Below are positions 43,894-53,108 of a stretch of DNA of 64,000 nucleotides, piece after piece. Source of the stretch: Eisenbergiella tayi. Its GTDB lineage: Bacteria; Bacillota; Clostridia; Lachnospirales; Lachnospiraceae. The notes under the pieces were generated by a model. It was not told where the DNA came from. It ran no database searches and worked only from the letters and a program-made list of their open reading frames with translations. The stretch lies in NCBI RefSeq assembly GCF_001881565.1, contig NZ_MPDJ01000004.1, positions 723,499-787,498 on the forward strand, given 5' to 3'. The position numbers and the translations under genes were made by a program. The first letter of the stretch is position 1. Each line of letters begins with the position of its first letter.

Positions 43894-44649
43894 CTAGCGT
43901 AGGGTCATGTTTCCGTATAGGAGATCTTTAACTACTCCGAAGAATTCCCGGAACATGTTGTTGGCTTGCATGGCTGTGTCTGAGGGGGCTGAGAGGCCGT
44001 AGGCCTGGGGGTAGCCTTGTTGGGCGGCCAGGCGGGTGCTGCGGTATACGTGAAAGTTGTTGGTTACAATTCCTACGGTGGCATCCTTTGGGATTAGGGG
44101 GCGGGAGAATTGCAGGTTCTCTTTGGTGTTGGTGGAGCGGTCTTCCAGGAGGATGCGGTCGGGGGAGATGCCTTTTGTAAGCAGGTATTCGTACATTCCC
44201 TGGGCCTCGCTTATTGGTTCGTTGCTGCCTTTTCCTCCGGAGACTACTACGAGTGTGTCTGGATTTTCTGTCAGGTAGGCGGCTGCGGTGTCCAGGCGTA
44301 AGGCAAGGGCTTTGCTTGGGCCGGTCTCTCTCATTTGGGCGCCCAGTACTATCAGGTAGTCGAGGTCGGGAATTCCTTTGCTGGTAAATTTGCTGATTAT
44401 CAATGCTTCTATAAACAGGAATAGGAATGCTCCTATCAGGATGGCGGCGATCATGAGTTTTTGTATGATTCCGGGGAGTCTGAGCCAGATGTTTTTCTGG
44501 TAGAGCCATGCTAGCGCGAGGAAGGCGGTTCCTGTTATTCCCCAGATGAGGAAAAACCAGGAGCCGTATACTCCGGATATGAGGATTCCGGCGCAGTATA
44601 GGAGGCAGATGACTCCTAAGGCTATAAATACGTAGGTCATTTTTTTCAT
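43894..44649 (-). CDS. YdcF/SanA/ElyC-family membrane protein (DUF218)
   Basis: 251 aa. Three hydrophobic segments in the first 95 residues, then a DUF218 domain: YLIVLGAQM, ALRLDTAAAYL, LVVVSGGKGSNEPISEA, and ILLEDRSTNTKENLQFS. Proteins of this group are linked to envelope maintenance, with no firm enzymatic role. AGAGAGGAAAT precedes the ATG. Third codon positions are mostly C or A, as in the MATE gene and unlike most minus-strand genes here. Confidence 0.8.
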   Translation of the reverse strand: MKKMTYVFIALGVICLLYCAGILISGVYGSWFFLIWGITGTAFLALAWLYQKNIWLRLPGIIQKLMIAAILIGAFLFLFIEALIISKFTSKGIPDLDYLIVLGAQMRETGPSKALALRLDTAAAYLTENPDTLVVVSGGKGSNEPISEAQGMYEYLLTKGISPDRILLEDRSTNTKENLQFSRPLIPKDATVGIVTNNFHVYRSTRLAAQQGYPQAYGLSAPSDTAMQANNMFREFFGVVKDLLYGNMTLR

Positions 44650-44855
44650 ATTTCCTCTCTTTCTTCTTATGGACAGAACATTTTTTAGGAAATGTATTTC
44701 AGTAAATTATGGTACGGGCTTTATTATTCTAACATAAAAGTTGGGTTCTTGTCTTGTTTTGTCAAAATATTACGTTCTCTGCCAGATTGCGGGACATGGG
44801 AATGGATGATACCATTATTTTAAGATATTGACAGAAAGCCGATGGGATATAACAA

Positions 44856-45752
44856 ATGAAGGAAAAATGGGATTTGAATTCACAAAAGCTGGGGATTCTG
44901 CTCCGGAATTTTGCGGATATGATTTGGGAATATGATACAGAGACGCATAGGTTATTTGCGGAACCGGAATGTGCAAAACGGTTCGGGCTTCCGGAGATTG
45001 TAGCTGATGGGGCGCGGGGGCTTGTGGATGCGGGAGTGCTGCATCCTGATTATCTGCCTTCCCTTTCTCATTTGTTTCATTCGCTTGAAATTCAGGATTG
45101 TACTCTAACCGCCGAGCTTCTTGCACGGTCTGGTATCAGTCGTGATTATAATTGGTATCGTGTGGTTTTCACTTCTTTTGTGGATTCTGAATCCGGTCAG
45201 CTGCAGGCGATAGGTTTTTTTCAGGATATTGATTATGAAGTGCAGCAGAGGCTGAAGCTTCAGCATTTAGCCAATATGGATTGTCATACCGGTATTTATA
45301 ATGCCGCAGCCGGAAGGCAGCTGATTCAGAATAAGCTTATGCAGCAGAGTCCTTCCACGCATAATGCAATGTTCGTGTTTGATATTGATAATTTTAAGTT
45401 GATAAATGATACATATGGTCATTACCGGGGAGATGAAATTCTGCATCATTTTGCGGATATACTCCGTTGTGTATGCCGCAAAACCGATACGGTATTCCGT
45501 ATCGGCGGCGATGAATTCGGGCTTTTCGCTTATAATACGGATGATGAAAAGCTGGTGCGGCGGATATGCACGGAAATTCTCTGCCGTACGAATGAATTAA
45601 GTGAAGACTGTATTCCTGTCAGTGTCAGTATAGGGGTTGCCGTCAATAAAGAGTATGCCCCTTCCTATTTCGATTATTATCGGGCGGCGGACAAGGCAAT
45701 GTATCTGGCAAAGGAAAATGGGAAAGGGAATTATAGGGCTGATTATTTTTAA
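44856..45752 (+). CDS. PAS-GGDEF diguanylate cyclase
   Basis: 298 aa cytosolic protein. An N-terminal PAS-like sensor (MIWEYDTETHRLFAEPECAK to about residue 130) is followed by a GGDEF domain: DCHTGIYNAAAGRQL, VFDIDNFKLINDTYGHYRGDE, catalytic RIGGDEF intact, and a C-terminal AADKAMYLAKENGK. It should make cyclic di-GMP. No clear I-site RxxD precedes the motif. Third codon positions favour T and G. The ribosome-binding site is weak. It is divergent from ydcF-like. Confidence 0.85.
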   Translation: MKEKWDLNSQKLGILLRNFADMIWEYDTETHRLFAEPECAKRFGLPEIVADGARGLVDAGVLHPDYLPSLSHLFHSLEIQDCTLTAELLARSGISRDYNWYRVVFTSFVDSESGQLQAIGFFQDIDYEVQQRLKLQHLANMDCHTGIYNAAAGRQLIQNKLMQQSPSTHNAMFVFDIDNFKLINDTYGHYRGDEILHHFADILRCVCRKTDTVFRIGGDEFGLFAYNTDDEKLVRRICTEILCRTNELSEDCIPVSVSIGVAVNKEYAPSYFDYYRAADKAMYLAKENGKGNYRADYF

Positions 45753-45813
45753 GGTTTCTGCATCTGCTGCAGAAGCCTTAAGCTTTTTCATACTTCTATA
45801 TTAACTATGAGGG

Positions 45814-46395
45814 TTACTGATATCCCATTGCTTTTTTTACTTCTGCAGCTTTTTCTGTTGATGTAAGTAATTCTAATAATCGAAATGCAACATCAGGTGC
45901 TGTCCGTGGACATGAAGAAGTTATTATATTATCATCCATGGCAAGCCACTCATCTCCAAGTATCACACCAAATTTTTCTAATTCTTTTCTTTTATATCCG
46001 CCGCGCAGATGATAAGTAGTCGCTTTTTTCTTATTTAAAATCCCGCTTTTGGCTAAAGGAAAGGCAGCAACACATACAGATGCTATAGGTTTATGCTGCG
46101 AGTAGAAAGAGCGGATTAAATTAAGTGTTTTATCATGATATGCTTCTGTATAAAAACCATATTCTTCAAACCCTCCGGGTATGGCCAAAGCATCATAATT
46201 ATTCACATCCACATTATCTATTAAGATATCCGCTGTTATAGTTACCCCAAAGGTACTCAGAATTTTGGGATTAAATCCGCATATATCAACGTGAATATCA
46301 CAATTGAAATCATCATGTGCCCAGCCCATGATATCAATAAACGGGCTGAATTCCATAGTTTCAAAAGCTTTTAAGCACAATAGCAGAATTTTCAT
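45814..46395 (-). CDS. DJ-1/PfpI-family protein
   Basis: 193 aa alpha/beta protein of the DJ-1/ThiJ/PfpI superfamily. Nucleophile elbow at Cys108 (ASVCVAAFPLAKSG), preceded by DALAIPGGFEEYGFY, whose Glu is the usual partner of the cysteine. The family includes glyoxalases, chaperones and proteases, so the activity cannot be fixed. Cytosolic. More AT-rich than neighbouring genes, together with the next gene. Confidence 0.82.
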   Translation of the reverse strand: MKILLLCLKAFETMEFSPFIDIMGWAHDDFNCDIHVDICGFNPKILSTFGVTITADILIDNVDVNNYDALAIPGGFEEYGFYTEAYHDKTLNLIRSFYSQHKPIASVCVAAFPLAKSGILNKKKATTYHLRGGYKRKELEKFGVILGDEWLAMDDNIITSSCPRTAPDVAFRLLELLTSTEKAAEVKKAMGYQ

Positions 46396-46450
46396 TTTCT
46401 TCTCCCAAACCTTAAATTTGTCGTTTCAATGCAGCTGTTAAAAGAAGTCT

Positions 46451-46861
46451 CTATTTTTCCTGTATTTCCTGCTGCGCCTTTTTGCTTAACGATGAACGTA
46501 CCAATTTATAAGAAGCATGCACAATATCAGTAAGTACTTCTTGCGGCACAGTACCATCAAGATATATTGTGCTCCAATGCAGCTTGTTCATGTAGTAGCC
46601 TGGCACGATGTCCTCATATTTGCTGCGCAGCATATCACTGAAGACGGGGTCCAGTTTCAAAGTGACAATAGGTCGTCCGTTTCTGTCATCTATGCCGATA
46701 TAGGCATACATCTTGCCGCAAAGCAGATATTTGTATGCTTGCCATGCAGGTTGGAATTCTTTTTCTGTAGAGGGCTGTTTTTGCAGGCAGTCATACAACC
46801 ATTGGTAATTTTTCATATTGTTCTCAGGCCATGGGGTTATGTTGTTTATTCTCTCTGCCAT
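46451..46861 (-). CDS. MmcQ/YjbR-family protein
   Basis: 136 aa. Matches the MmcQ/YjbR fold: YQWLYDCLQKQPSTEKEFQPAW near the start, GKMYAYIG in the middle and the C-terminal pattern HWSTIYLDGTVPQEVLTDIVHASYKLV. The family has a CyaY-like fold and is presumed to bind DNA; no regulatory target is known here. AAAGGA precedes the ATG at 46861. Downstream it runs to the DJ-1 gene in the same direction. Confidence 0.75.
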   Translation of the reverse strand: MAERINNITPWPENNMKNYQWLYDCLQKQPSTEKEFQPAWQAYKYLLCGKMYAYIGIDDRNGRPIVTLKLDPVFSDMLRSKYEDIVPGYYMNKLHWSTIYLDGTVPQEVLTDIVHASYKLVRSSLSKKAQQEIQEK

Positions 46862-47010
46862 AATATATTTCCTTTCCAGGCTATGCTTAATTATTCCGGC
46901 ATGTACCTAACATAGCGCCTTGCTGACTGGTATTGTAAATTATGCAATAATTCACTTTATCACCTAATTCTTTCACAGTAAAGATATTTCTAATATGGCG
47001 TGAGTTCTAA

Positions 47011-47125
47011 TCATCCCGCTTTACACAGTAAGTCCAAATTATATCCATGAGCCTCCGGCAGCTGCACAAAGGGTTTATCCACAATACTGTCTTTTATCTA
47101 TTGCCGGGCAAATACCGCTTTGGGG
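47011..47125 (-). pseudogene. Possible decayed gene end
   Basis: Within a 350-bp gap one frame reads DPKAVFARQ, a stop, then IKDSIVDKPFVQLPEAHGY followed by NLDLLCKAG and a stop. The composition is protein-like but there is no start codon and the frame is broken, so it may be the 3' remnant of a lost gene. I cannot name the family. Chance is possible at this length. The rest of 46862-47150 shows nothing. Confidence 0.25.
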
Positions 47126-47150
47126 TCTTAACTTTCGGCTACACATAAAA

Positions 47151-47178
47151 ACTGCGGCCGTTTTATTTCGGCCGCAGT
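47151..47178 (-). terminator. Intrinsic terminator of groESL
   Basis: ACTGCGGCCG / CGGCCGCAGT, 10-bp perfect stem, 8-nt loop; on the minus strand it is followed by TTTTTATG. It lies 34 bp past the groEL stop. Confidence 0.8.
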
Positions 47179-47212
47179 CAATACAGTTCATTCTTTCATT
47201 ATATGGTACTGA

Positions 47213-48835
47213 TTACATCATTCCCATTCCGCCTGCTCCGGCAGGTGCTGCGGGAAGATCTTCCTTGATATCAGCAACAACAGATTCTGTTGTCAGCAAT
47301 GTGGAAGCAACGCTTGTTGCATTCTGCAGTGCGCTTCTTGTAACCTTGGCGGGATCCAGGATTCCTGCATCTACCATGTTCACATACTCTTCTTTCAGAG
47401 CATCGAAGCCCATGCCTACTTCCATTTCTTTTACCTTGTTAATGATTACGCTGCCTTCCAGTCCTGCATTTGCAGCGATGTGGAACAGAGGTGCTTCCAG
47501 AGCCTTCAGAACGATTCTTGCACCGGTCTTCTCGTCTCCGTCCATATCTTCAGCCAGTTTGGCAACATCCTTGCAAGCATGGATGTAAGCGGAACCGCCG
47601 CCTGCGATAATACCTTCTTCCACAGCAGCTCTTGTAGCAGCCAGGGCATCTTCCATACGAAGCTTAGCTTCCTTCATTTCGGTTTCAGTTGCAGCGCCTA
47701 CACGGATAACTGCTACGCCGCCTGCCAGCTTGGCAAGTCTTTCCTGAAGCTTCTCTCTATCGAAATCAGAGGTTGTTTCTTCGATCTGCTTCTTGATCTG
47801 GCCGATTCTTGCCTGGATTTCATCCTTGCTGCCTTCGCCGTCAACGATAACTGTATTTTCTTTCTGTACCTTAACGGATTTTGCACGTCCCAGATCGCTG
47901 AGCTGTGTTTCTTTCAGGTCAAGGCCCAGTTCTTCGCTGATTACCTTGCCGCCAGTAAGGATTGCGATATCCTGCAGCATTTCTTTTCTTCTGTCGCCGT
48001 AGCCGGGTGCCTTAACAGCTACAACATTGAAGGTTCCGCGCAGTTTATTTACAATCAGAGTGGTAAGAGCTTCGCCCTCAACATCCTCTGCAATGATTAA
48101 CAGCTTGGCGCCGCTCTGTACAACCTGCTCCAGAAGAGGAAGGATCTCCTGAATATTGGAGATTTTCTTATCTGTAATGAGGATATAGGGGTTCTCCAGG
48201 TTTGCTTCCATTTTGTCCATGTCTGTGCACATATAAGCGGAAACATATCCTCTGTCGAACTGCATACCTTCTACCAGATCCAGTTCTGTCATCATGGTCT
48301 TGCTTTCTTCAATGGTAATAACACCATCTCCGGAAACCTTTTCCATAGCATCTGCAACCATGGTTCCCACTTCATCATCACCTGCAGAAATAGAAGCAAC
48401 TCTTGCAATATGCTCCTTGCCGTTGATCTTGGAGCTCATCTTTGCGATAGCTTCTACTGCACATTCGGTAGCTTTCTTCATACCTTTTCTCAGGATAATG
48501 GGGTTAGCGCCTGCTGCCAGGTTCTTCATACCTTCATTAACCATTGCCTGAGCCAGTACGGTTGCAGTTGTGGTACCGTCACCTGCTACATCGTTTGTCT
48601 TGGTAGCAACTTCCTTAACCAGCTGTGCACCCATATTTTCAAAGGGATCTTCCAGTTCGATTTCCTTTGCAATGGTTACACCGTCGTTGGTGATAAGGGG
48701 TGCGCCGTAGGATTTGTCAAGTACTACGTTTCTTCCTTTCGGTCCAAGGGTTACTCTGACGGTATCTGCTAACTGATCTACTCCGGATTCCAGAGCCGCA
48801 CGGGCCTCTGCTCCGTATTTAATTTCTTTTGCCAT
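47213..48835 (-). CDS. groEL: 60-kDa chaperonin GroEL
   Basis: 540 aa, standard length. Starts MAKEIKYGAEARAALESGVD; ATP-binding GPKGRNVVLDKSYGAP and DVAGDGTTTATVLAQ with the catalytic Asp; glycine/methionine-rich tail GAGGMGMM. It forms the double-ring folding chamber with GroES. It follows groES by 41 bp and is under the CIRCE/HrcA-controlled promoter upstream of groES. Confidence 0.97.
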   Translation of the reverse strand: MAKEIKYGAEARAALESGVDQLADTVRVTLGPKGRNVVLDKSYGAPLITNDGVTIAKEIELEDPFENMGAQLVKEVATKTNDVAGDGTTTATVLAQAMVNEGMKNLAAGANPIILRKGMKKATECAVEAIAKMSSKINGKEHIARVASISAGDDEVGTMVADAMEKVSGDGVITIEESKTMMTELDLVEGMQFDRGYVSAYMCTDMDKMEANLENPYILITDKKISNIQEILPLLEQVVQSGAKLLIIAEDVEGEALTTLIVNKLRGTFNVVAVKAPGYGDRRKEMLQDIAILTGGKVISEELGLDLKETQLSDLGRAKSVKVQKENTVIVDGEGSKDEIQARIGQIKKQIEETTSDFDREKLQERLAKLAGGVAVIRVGAATETEMKEAKLRMEDALAATRAAVEEGIIAGGGSAYIHACKDVAKLAEDMDGDEKTGARIVLKALEAPLFHIAANAGLEGSVIINKVKEMEVGMGFDALKEEYVNMVDAGILDPAKVTRSALQNATSVASTLLTTESVVADIKEDLPAAPAGAGGMGMM

Positions 48836-48876
48836 GATTTAAACGCCTCCTGATTATAAGTTTAGTTTTCTTTTTC

Positions 48877-49164
48877 TTATTCGATTACTGCAAGGATATC
48901 AGACTGCTTAACAATGATGAACTCCTGATCATCATCCAGTTTTACTTCTGTTCCGGCATATTTGGAATAAATAACCTTATCTCCGGCCTTTACTTCCATT
49001 TTAATTTCTTTGCCGTCAACCATTCCGCCAGGGCCTACTGCAATAACTTCTGCCTGCTGGGGTTTCTCCTTGTTCTGTCCGGGAAGAACGATTCCGGATT
49101 TTGTAGTCTCTTCCGCTTCTAACTGTTTTAAAACGATTCTGTCACCTAAAGGTACTAATTTCAT
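48877..49164 (-). CDS. groES: 10-kDa co-chaperonin GroES
   Basis: 95 aa. Starts MKLVPLGDRIVLKQLEAEETT, mobile loop KSGIVLPGQNKEKPQ, then VIAVGPGG and a C-terminal ILAVIE. It caps the GroEL chamber. First gene of groESL. A purine-rich ribosome-binding site (AAGGAGG) lies directly upstream, after a leader that contains the CIRCE element. Confidence 0.97.
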   Translation of the reverse strand: MKLVPLGDRIVLKQLEAEETTKSGIVLPGQNKEKPQQAEVIAVGPGGMVDGKEIKMEVKAGDKVIYSKYAGTEVKLDDDQEFIIVKQSDILAVIE

Positions 49165-49212
49165 AAAAATGCCTCCTTAATGAATTCTTTCTTACACCGG
49201 TATTTTTTGTTG

Positions 49213-49279
49213 TTAGCACTCATCTTTATTGAGTGCTAAACACTATACATATATTATGTTTTTGGGTTGTTTTATGCAA
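49213..49279 (-). promoter_or_regulatory. groESL promoter with CIRCE operator
   Basis: Perfect CIRCE: TTAGCACTC, nine bases, GAGTGCTAA (49213-49239), the HrcA repressor site. On the minus strand a -35 TTGCAT (49274-49279) and -10 TAATAT (49251-49256) are 17 bp apart, so CIRCE lies at the transcript start. HrcA itself is not in the window. Confidence 0.92.
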
Positions 49280-49423
49280 CGCCCTTCACAAGACTAAATT
49301 TGTTTTTTACTCATAATATCTCTTTTTATCTCTCGTTTTCTTCCATTTTCTTAATTTCAGTGTTTTTTTATAAATAAATTATAAACAAATTCCGGTTTTT
49401 TCCATTTGTAATTCGCTGAAAAA

Positions 49424-49446
49424 GCAACTGCCGCAATGACAGTTGC
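49424..49446 (-). terminator. Terminator of the eight-gene nutrient operon
   Basis: GCAACTG / CAGTTGC stem, followed on the minus strand by TTTTTC. It lies about 70 bp past the stop of the last gene; nothing else is seen in this part of the gap. Confidence 0.65.
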
Positions 49447-49514
49447 CCTTTCATCATTTCCAGTTATGTATTTCCTTATTCCTCAAAAAATAGAAAGAAA
49501 GCCAAATTTTCCGG

Positions 49515-50798
49515 TTACGGTATTTTAGTCTGATCGATCATGATATTCAATATTGTCACATCCGTTTCCTTCATGCCTTCTCTGCCCACATAGCCCAGAC
49601 TGCGTATTGTTCCTTCCACATCAGGCTGTACCAGGCCTTCTCCGGGCAGGAATCCGTGATCCTCATTTTCCAGAAAATGGGCCATGATGGCCGCGTCCAC
49701 CGCAGAGGCGATTTTAGCGGCGCAGGAGGATTTGGCGCCGTCGCAGATCATACCGCCTATATTAGCGATTGTATTGACTATAGTGCGTGATATTTCTTCG
49801 TAGCCGCCTCCGTATAGATAGGTGATAGCCGCTCCGGCCCCGCAGGCGGCGCTCACCGCCCCGCAATAGGCGGACAGGCTGCCTATATATTTTTTCTGAT
49901 GAATGGCTGTCAGATTGCTGACCACAAGGGCGCGGTACATTTTTTCTTCGGGAATTTTCCATTCCTTTGCAAATTCTATTACCGGAAGAGAACAGGTCAT
50001 TCCCTGGTTCCCGCTTCCTGAATTGATGACAACGGGCAGGGAACAGCCATTCATTCTGGCATCGGATCCGGCGGCCGCCCTGGCGCGGGCCCTGACCTTT
50101 ACGTCATTCCCGTAATTCTTCAGCAGCGTTCTCCCGACCTCGGCGCCGTAATGATTTTTGAGTCCTTCTTCTGATATGGCCGTATTCATCTCTATCTGCC
50201 TCCCGATAATATACCGGATATCCTCCAGCTTCACCTGCTGTGCAAAATCCAGAATATCCCTGATATTCAAGAGACTCTTATCCGCATGTACGCCCTGTTC
50301 TTTTTCCTCCGTATCCAGATGGAACAGAACCTTTTTATCCTTTTCTATATGGACGATCCTTGTATGCTTATCGGCAATAACCACTTCCGCTTCATGTGTA
50401 TGTCCGGTCAGGTTCACCCGGATATAAAGCTTTTCCACCCCTTCCTCCAAAAAGCAGGTACAGAATCCCTTTTCAAGGAGTTCCTTTGCTTTTGCGATAT
50501 CCTCATCTGTTACCTTTTCCAGTACCTCCAGTTCCCTGCCTGCATCGCCTCCGACCAGCCCAAGCAGGGCCGCCGCTTCTATGCCATGCATTCCCCCGGA
50601 ATTAGGGACTGTTACGCTTTTTACATTTTTAATAATATTCCCGCTGCAATGGATCGCCATTTGTTCCGGAAATTCGCCCAGCACTTCTCTCGCTTTTGCC
50701 GCCGCAAAGGCAAGGGCTATTGGTTCTGTGCATCCCAAAGCCGGAACAAGCTCTTCCCGCAGGATTTCCAGATAATTCCCATAAATCGTATCATTCAT
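49515..50798 (-). CDS. UPF0597 / L-cysteine desulfidase-like iron-sulfur protein (CyuA/YhaM type)
   Basis: About 427 aa, related to the alpha part of iron-sulfur L-serine dehydratase and to L-cysteine desulfidase. The N-terminal ALGCTEPIALAFAAAKARE is the family signature; further cysteines in SAYCGAVSAACGAG and GMICDGAKSSCAAKIA fit the ligands of a [4Fe-4S] cluster. It would release H2S and ammonia with pyruvate from cysteine, or act on a related amino acid. The ATG at 50798 matches the usual start of the family. Last gene of the uptake operon, after the M20 peptidase and the reductase. Confidence 0.8.
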   Translation of the reverse strand: MNDTIYGNYLEILREELVPALGCTEPIALAFAAAKAREVLGEFPEQMAIHCSGNIIKNVKSVTVPNSGGMHGIEAAALLGLVGGDAGRELEVLEKVTDEDIAKAKELLEKGFCTCFLEEGVEKLYIRVNLTGHTHEAEVVIADKHTRIVHIEKDKKVLFHLDTEEKEQGVHADKSLLNIRDILDFAQQVKLEDIRYIIGRQIEMNTAISEEGLKNHYGAEVGRTLLKNYGNDVKVRARARAAAGSDARMNGCSLPVVINSGSGNQGMTCSLPVIEFAKEWKIPEEKMYRALVVSNLTAIHQKKYIGSLSAYCGAVSAACGAGAAITYLYGGGYEEISRTIVNTIANIGGMICDGAKSSCAAKIASAVDAAIMAHFLENEDHGFLPGEGLVQPDVEGTIRSLGYVGREGMKETDVTILNIMIDQTKIP

Positions 50799-50844
50799 TC
50801 CGTCTTCCCTGTCTTCCTTTTTATCTGCTGATTGTCTTCCCTGT

Positions 50845-51762
50845 CTACGGAAGGAGTTTTCCTGCAGCCAGATATAATTCATACCACTCTTCCCTTGTCA
50901 GACAGACATCCGACGCTTTACAGATGTCTTTAAGCCGCTGTCTGTTTGTCGTTCCCACAATAGCCTGAATATGCGCCGGATGTCTCAGTATCCAGGCAAT
51001 CGCTATGGCATTGGGAGTCACATTATATTTCTCTGCCATACGTTCCATGACGCGGTTCAGTTCAGGGTATTTCTCACTTCCTATAAACACACCCTCAAAC
51101 ATCCCATACTGGAAAGGCGACCATGCCTGTATGGTGATACCCTTTAACCGGCAATACTCCAGAACGCTTCCATCCCTGTTGGCGCCGGCTTCGTTATGAA
51201 TATTCACATTGATTCCGGAATCCATGATATCACAGTGGGCGATACTCAGCTGGAGCTGGTCAATCAGGATACGGCCGCCGCAGTATTGGTTCAGCAGTTC
51301 CATCTGCATGGAATTCTGGTTGCTCACGCCGAAGTATTTCACTTTCCCCGCTTTCTCCAAAGTTTCGAATGCTTCTGCCACCTCTTCCGGTTCCATCAGC
51401 GTATCCGGCCTGTGAAGGAGCAGGATATCAATATAATCCGTTTTAAGCCTTTTCAGGCTTTCATCCGCCGACCGGAGGATATGTTCTTTGGAAAAATCAT
51501 AGCAGGTACCCGGATGTATGGCACATTTGGTCTGAAGTATCATCTTCTCCCGTAAAGACGGGGTTATGGCTTCGCCGAATGCGGCTTCGGCCTGACCGCC
51601 CGCATAAATATCCGCATGGTCAAAGAAATAGATGCCCTCTTCCATGGCCGTATCGATCAGGGCCCTGATTTCCTTCTCATTATCCAGCCCCGTAATCCTC
51701 ATACATCCCAGACCGATTTCCGGCGCTTCTATTTTTCCGTTACCGATATTTATTTTTTTCAT
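50845..51762 (-). CDS. Aldo/keto reductase
   Basis: 305 aa NADPH-dependent oxidoreductase with a TIM-barrel fold. The catalytic tetrad is visible: Asp48 (FFDHADIYAGG), Tyr53, Lys79 (LQTKCAI) and His117 (ILLLHRPD). It is most like the bacterial YdhF/oxidoreductase branch. Its ATG overlaps the M20 peptidase stop by 4 bp (ATGA). Physiological substrate unknown; its place in the operon suggests it reduces something derived from the imported compound. Confidence 0.88.
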   Translation of the reverse strand: MKKINIGNGKIEAPEIGLGCMRITGLDNEKEIRALIDTAMEEGIYFFDHADIYAGGQAEAAFGEAITPSLREKMILQTKCAIHPGTCYDFSKEHILRSADESLKRLKTDYIDILLLHRPDTLMEPEEVAEAFETLEKAGKVKYFGVSNQNSMQMELLNQYCGGRILIDQLQLSIAHCDIMDSGINVNIHNEAGANRDGSVLEYCRLKGITIQAWSPFQYGMFEGVFIGSEKYPELNRVMERMAEKYNVTPNAIAIAWILRHPAHIQAIVGTTNRQRLKDICKASDVCLTREEWYELYLAAGKLLP

Positions 51763-53108
51763 TTATTTGTCTCTCCTGTCATCCATAAATTCAATTTTTC
51801 AATTGCCTGAACATAGATACGTATCGCTTTCTGCAAATTTGCAATCGACTGTGCTTCATCGGCGCTGTGGCACCCGCCATGTCCTGCCGGGAGCTTCAGT
51901 TCCCGCATATCTGCACTCATTCCCGGGCCAAATGCAACCGCATGGGGAATCCTCCTGGCATAGGTTCCACCGCCCATTACGTATGGAAGCTTCCGCTCTT
52001 TTGTCTCTTCCTGATATGCTTCCATTAAAATCTGAATAAAAGAAAGGCCGGGTTCCAGATAAAAAGGGGGATCATCCTCTGTTTCTGTTATCCTGAAGCC
52101 TCCTTCTACTGCTGCCGTACGGACTTTTTCTATAATCTGAGCGCCGGAAAATGTTACCGGATACCGAATATCCAGCTGGAGAATTACCGCCCCTTCCCGG
52201 CTGCGGATCAGGCCGCAGTTACAGGTAAGTCTGCCGGACAGCGAGTCTTCACAGGCTATCCCCAGCCCGATGCCATATCCGTCCGTACATATTTTTCCCA
52301 GGAACTCCGCCATTTTATATTCTTTCTCTCCCAAAGGATATGTCATCAGCTGTTCTGCCAATAACTTAACGGCATTTTCCGTCCCTTCCGGAAAGGCTGC
52401 ATGTCCGCTGATTCCTTCCGCTTCTATAGATACAAGCTCACCGTCATGCTCCAGCACTGCCGCCGCATGGGCAGGCACACTGTTCACTGCCGTTCCTCCG
52501 GATATGTCCTTTATTCTCTCCATTATTTTTTCCGTTCTGAGGGCAATCCGGCAGATGCCCTTCTCCCCGCAGCATACCGGGAAGCCGCAGTCTGCCACAA
52601 AGGACCAGTCCGGAGCTCTGCGCTGTGTTACATACCAGCCGGCATCCTCCATTCCGCATTCCTCTTCGCAGCCGAGTATCTGGCTGAACCGTACTTTTGC
52701 CGGCATCCCCTGCTCCTTCAGATAACGGAGTGCATATAAGACTGCGACAGCCGGTCCCTTGTTATCCTGCGTGCCGCGTCCGATCAGGAAATCGCCCTGT
52801 CTTTGACAGGCAAAGGGCGGATATGTCCAGCCCTCTCCCGCGGGCACAATATCCAGATGGTTCCAGATCCCAATTTCTCTTTCCGCTTCCCCCAGACTGA
52901 TCCGTCCGCAGCGGCCGCCGATCATTTCTGTTTCCAATCCATAATTCTTTCCCAGCTCCAGCATTTTCTCCAATGCCCGAAAGCATTCCTCTCCGCACGG
53001 CGTACTGCCGCCTTTGACCGATACGCTGGGTATTTCAACCAGAGCCGTTATATCTTGAATAAACTCCTGTTCATGCAGTGCAATCCACTCATCCAGGGTA
53101 TTTTTCAC
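51759..53108 (-). CDS. M20-family metallopeptidase (dipeptidase-like)
   Basis: 449 aa. Metal-ligand motifs: NHLDIVPAGEGWTYPPF (His, Asp), GRGTQDNKGP (bridging Asp), LGCEEECGMED (Glu-Glu) and a final His in GHGGCHSADE. It probably hydrolyses dipeptides or N-acyl amino acids in the cytosol. I prefer a GTG at 53108: it overlaps the response-regulator stop as GTGA and has GGAGGGGG six bases before it, while an ATG two codons earlier abuts that site. The pairing with a cysteine desulfidase hints that a cysteine-containing peptide is the substrate (inference). Confidence 0.82.
   Translation of the reverse strand: MKNTLDEWIALHEQEFIQDITALVEIPSVSVKGGSTPCGEECFRALEKMLELGKNYGLETEMIGGRCGRISLGEAEREIGIWNHLDIVPAGEGWTYPPFACQRQGDFLIGRGTQDNKGPAVAVLYALRYLKEQGMPAKVRFSQILGCEEECGMEDAGWYVTQRRAPDWSFVADCGFPVCCGEKGICRIALRTEKIMERIKDISGGTAVNSVPAHAAAVLEHDGELVSIEAEGISGHAAFPEGTENAVKLLAEQLMTYPLGEKEYKMAEFLGKICTDGYGIGLGIACEDSLSGRLTCNCGLIRSREGAVILQLDIRYPVTFSGAQIIEKVRTAAVEGGFRITETEDDPPFYLEPGLSFIQILMEAYQEETKERKLPYVMGGGTYARRIPHAVAFGPGMSADMRELKLPAGHGGCHSADEAQSIANLQKAIRIYVQAIEKLNLWMTGETNK

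Noticed and set aside
43928..44509. 193-codon minus-strand frame
   Set aside because: Low-complexity Arg/Pro-rich shadow of the YdcF-family gene in another frame.
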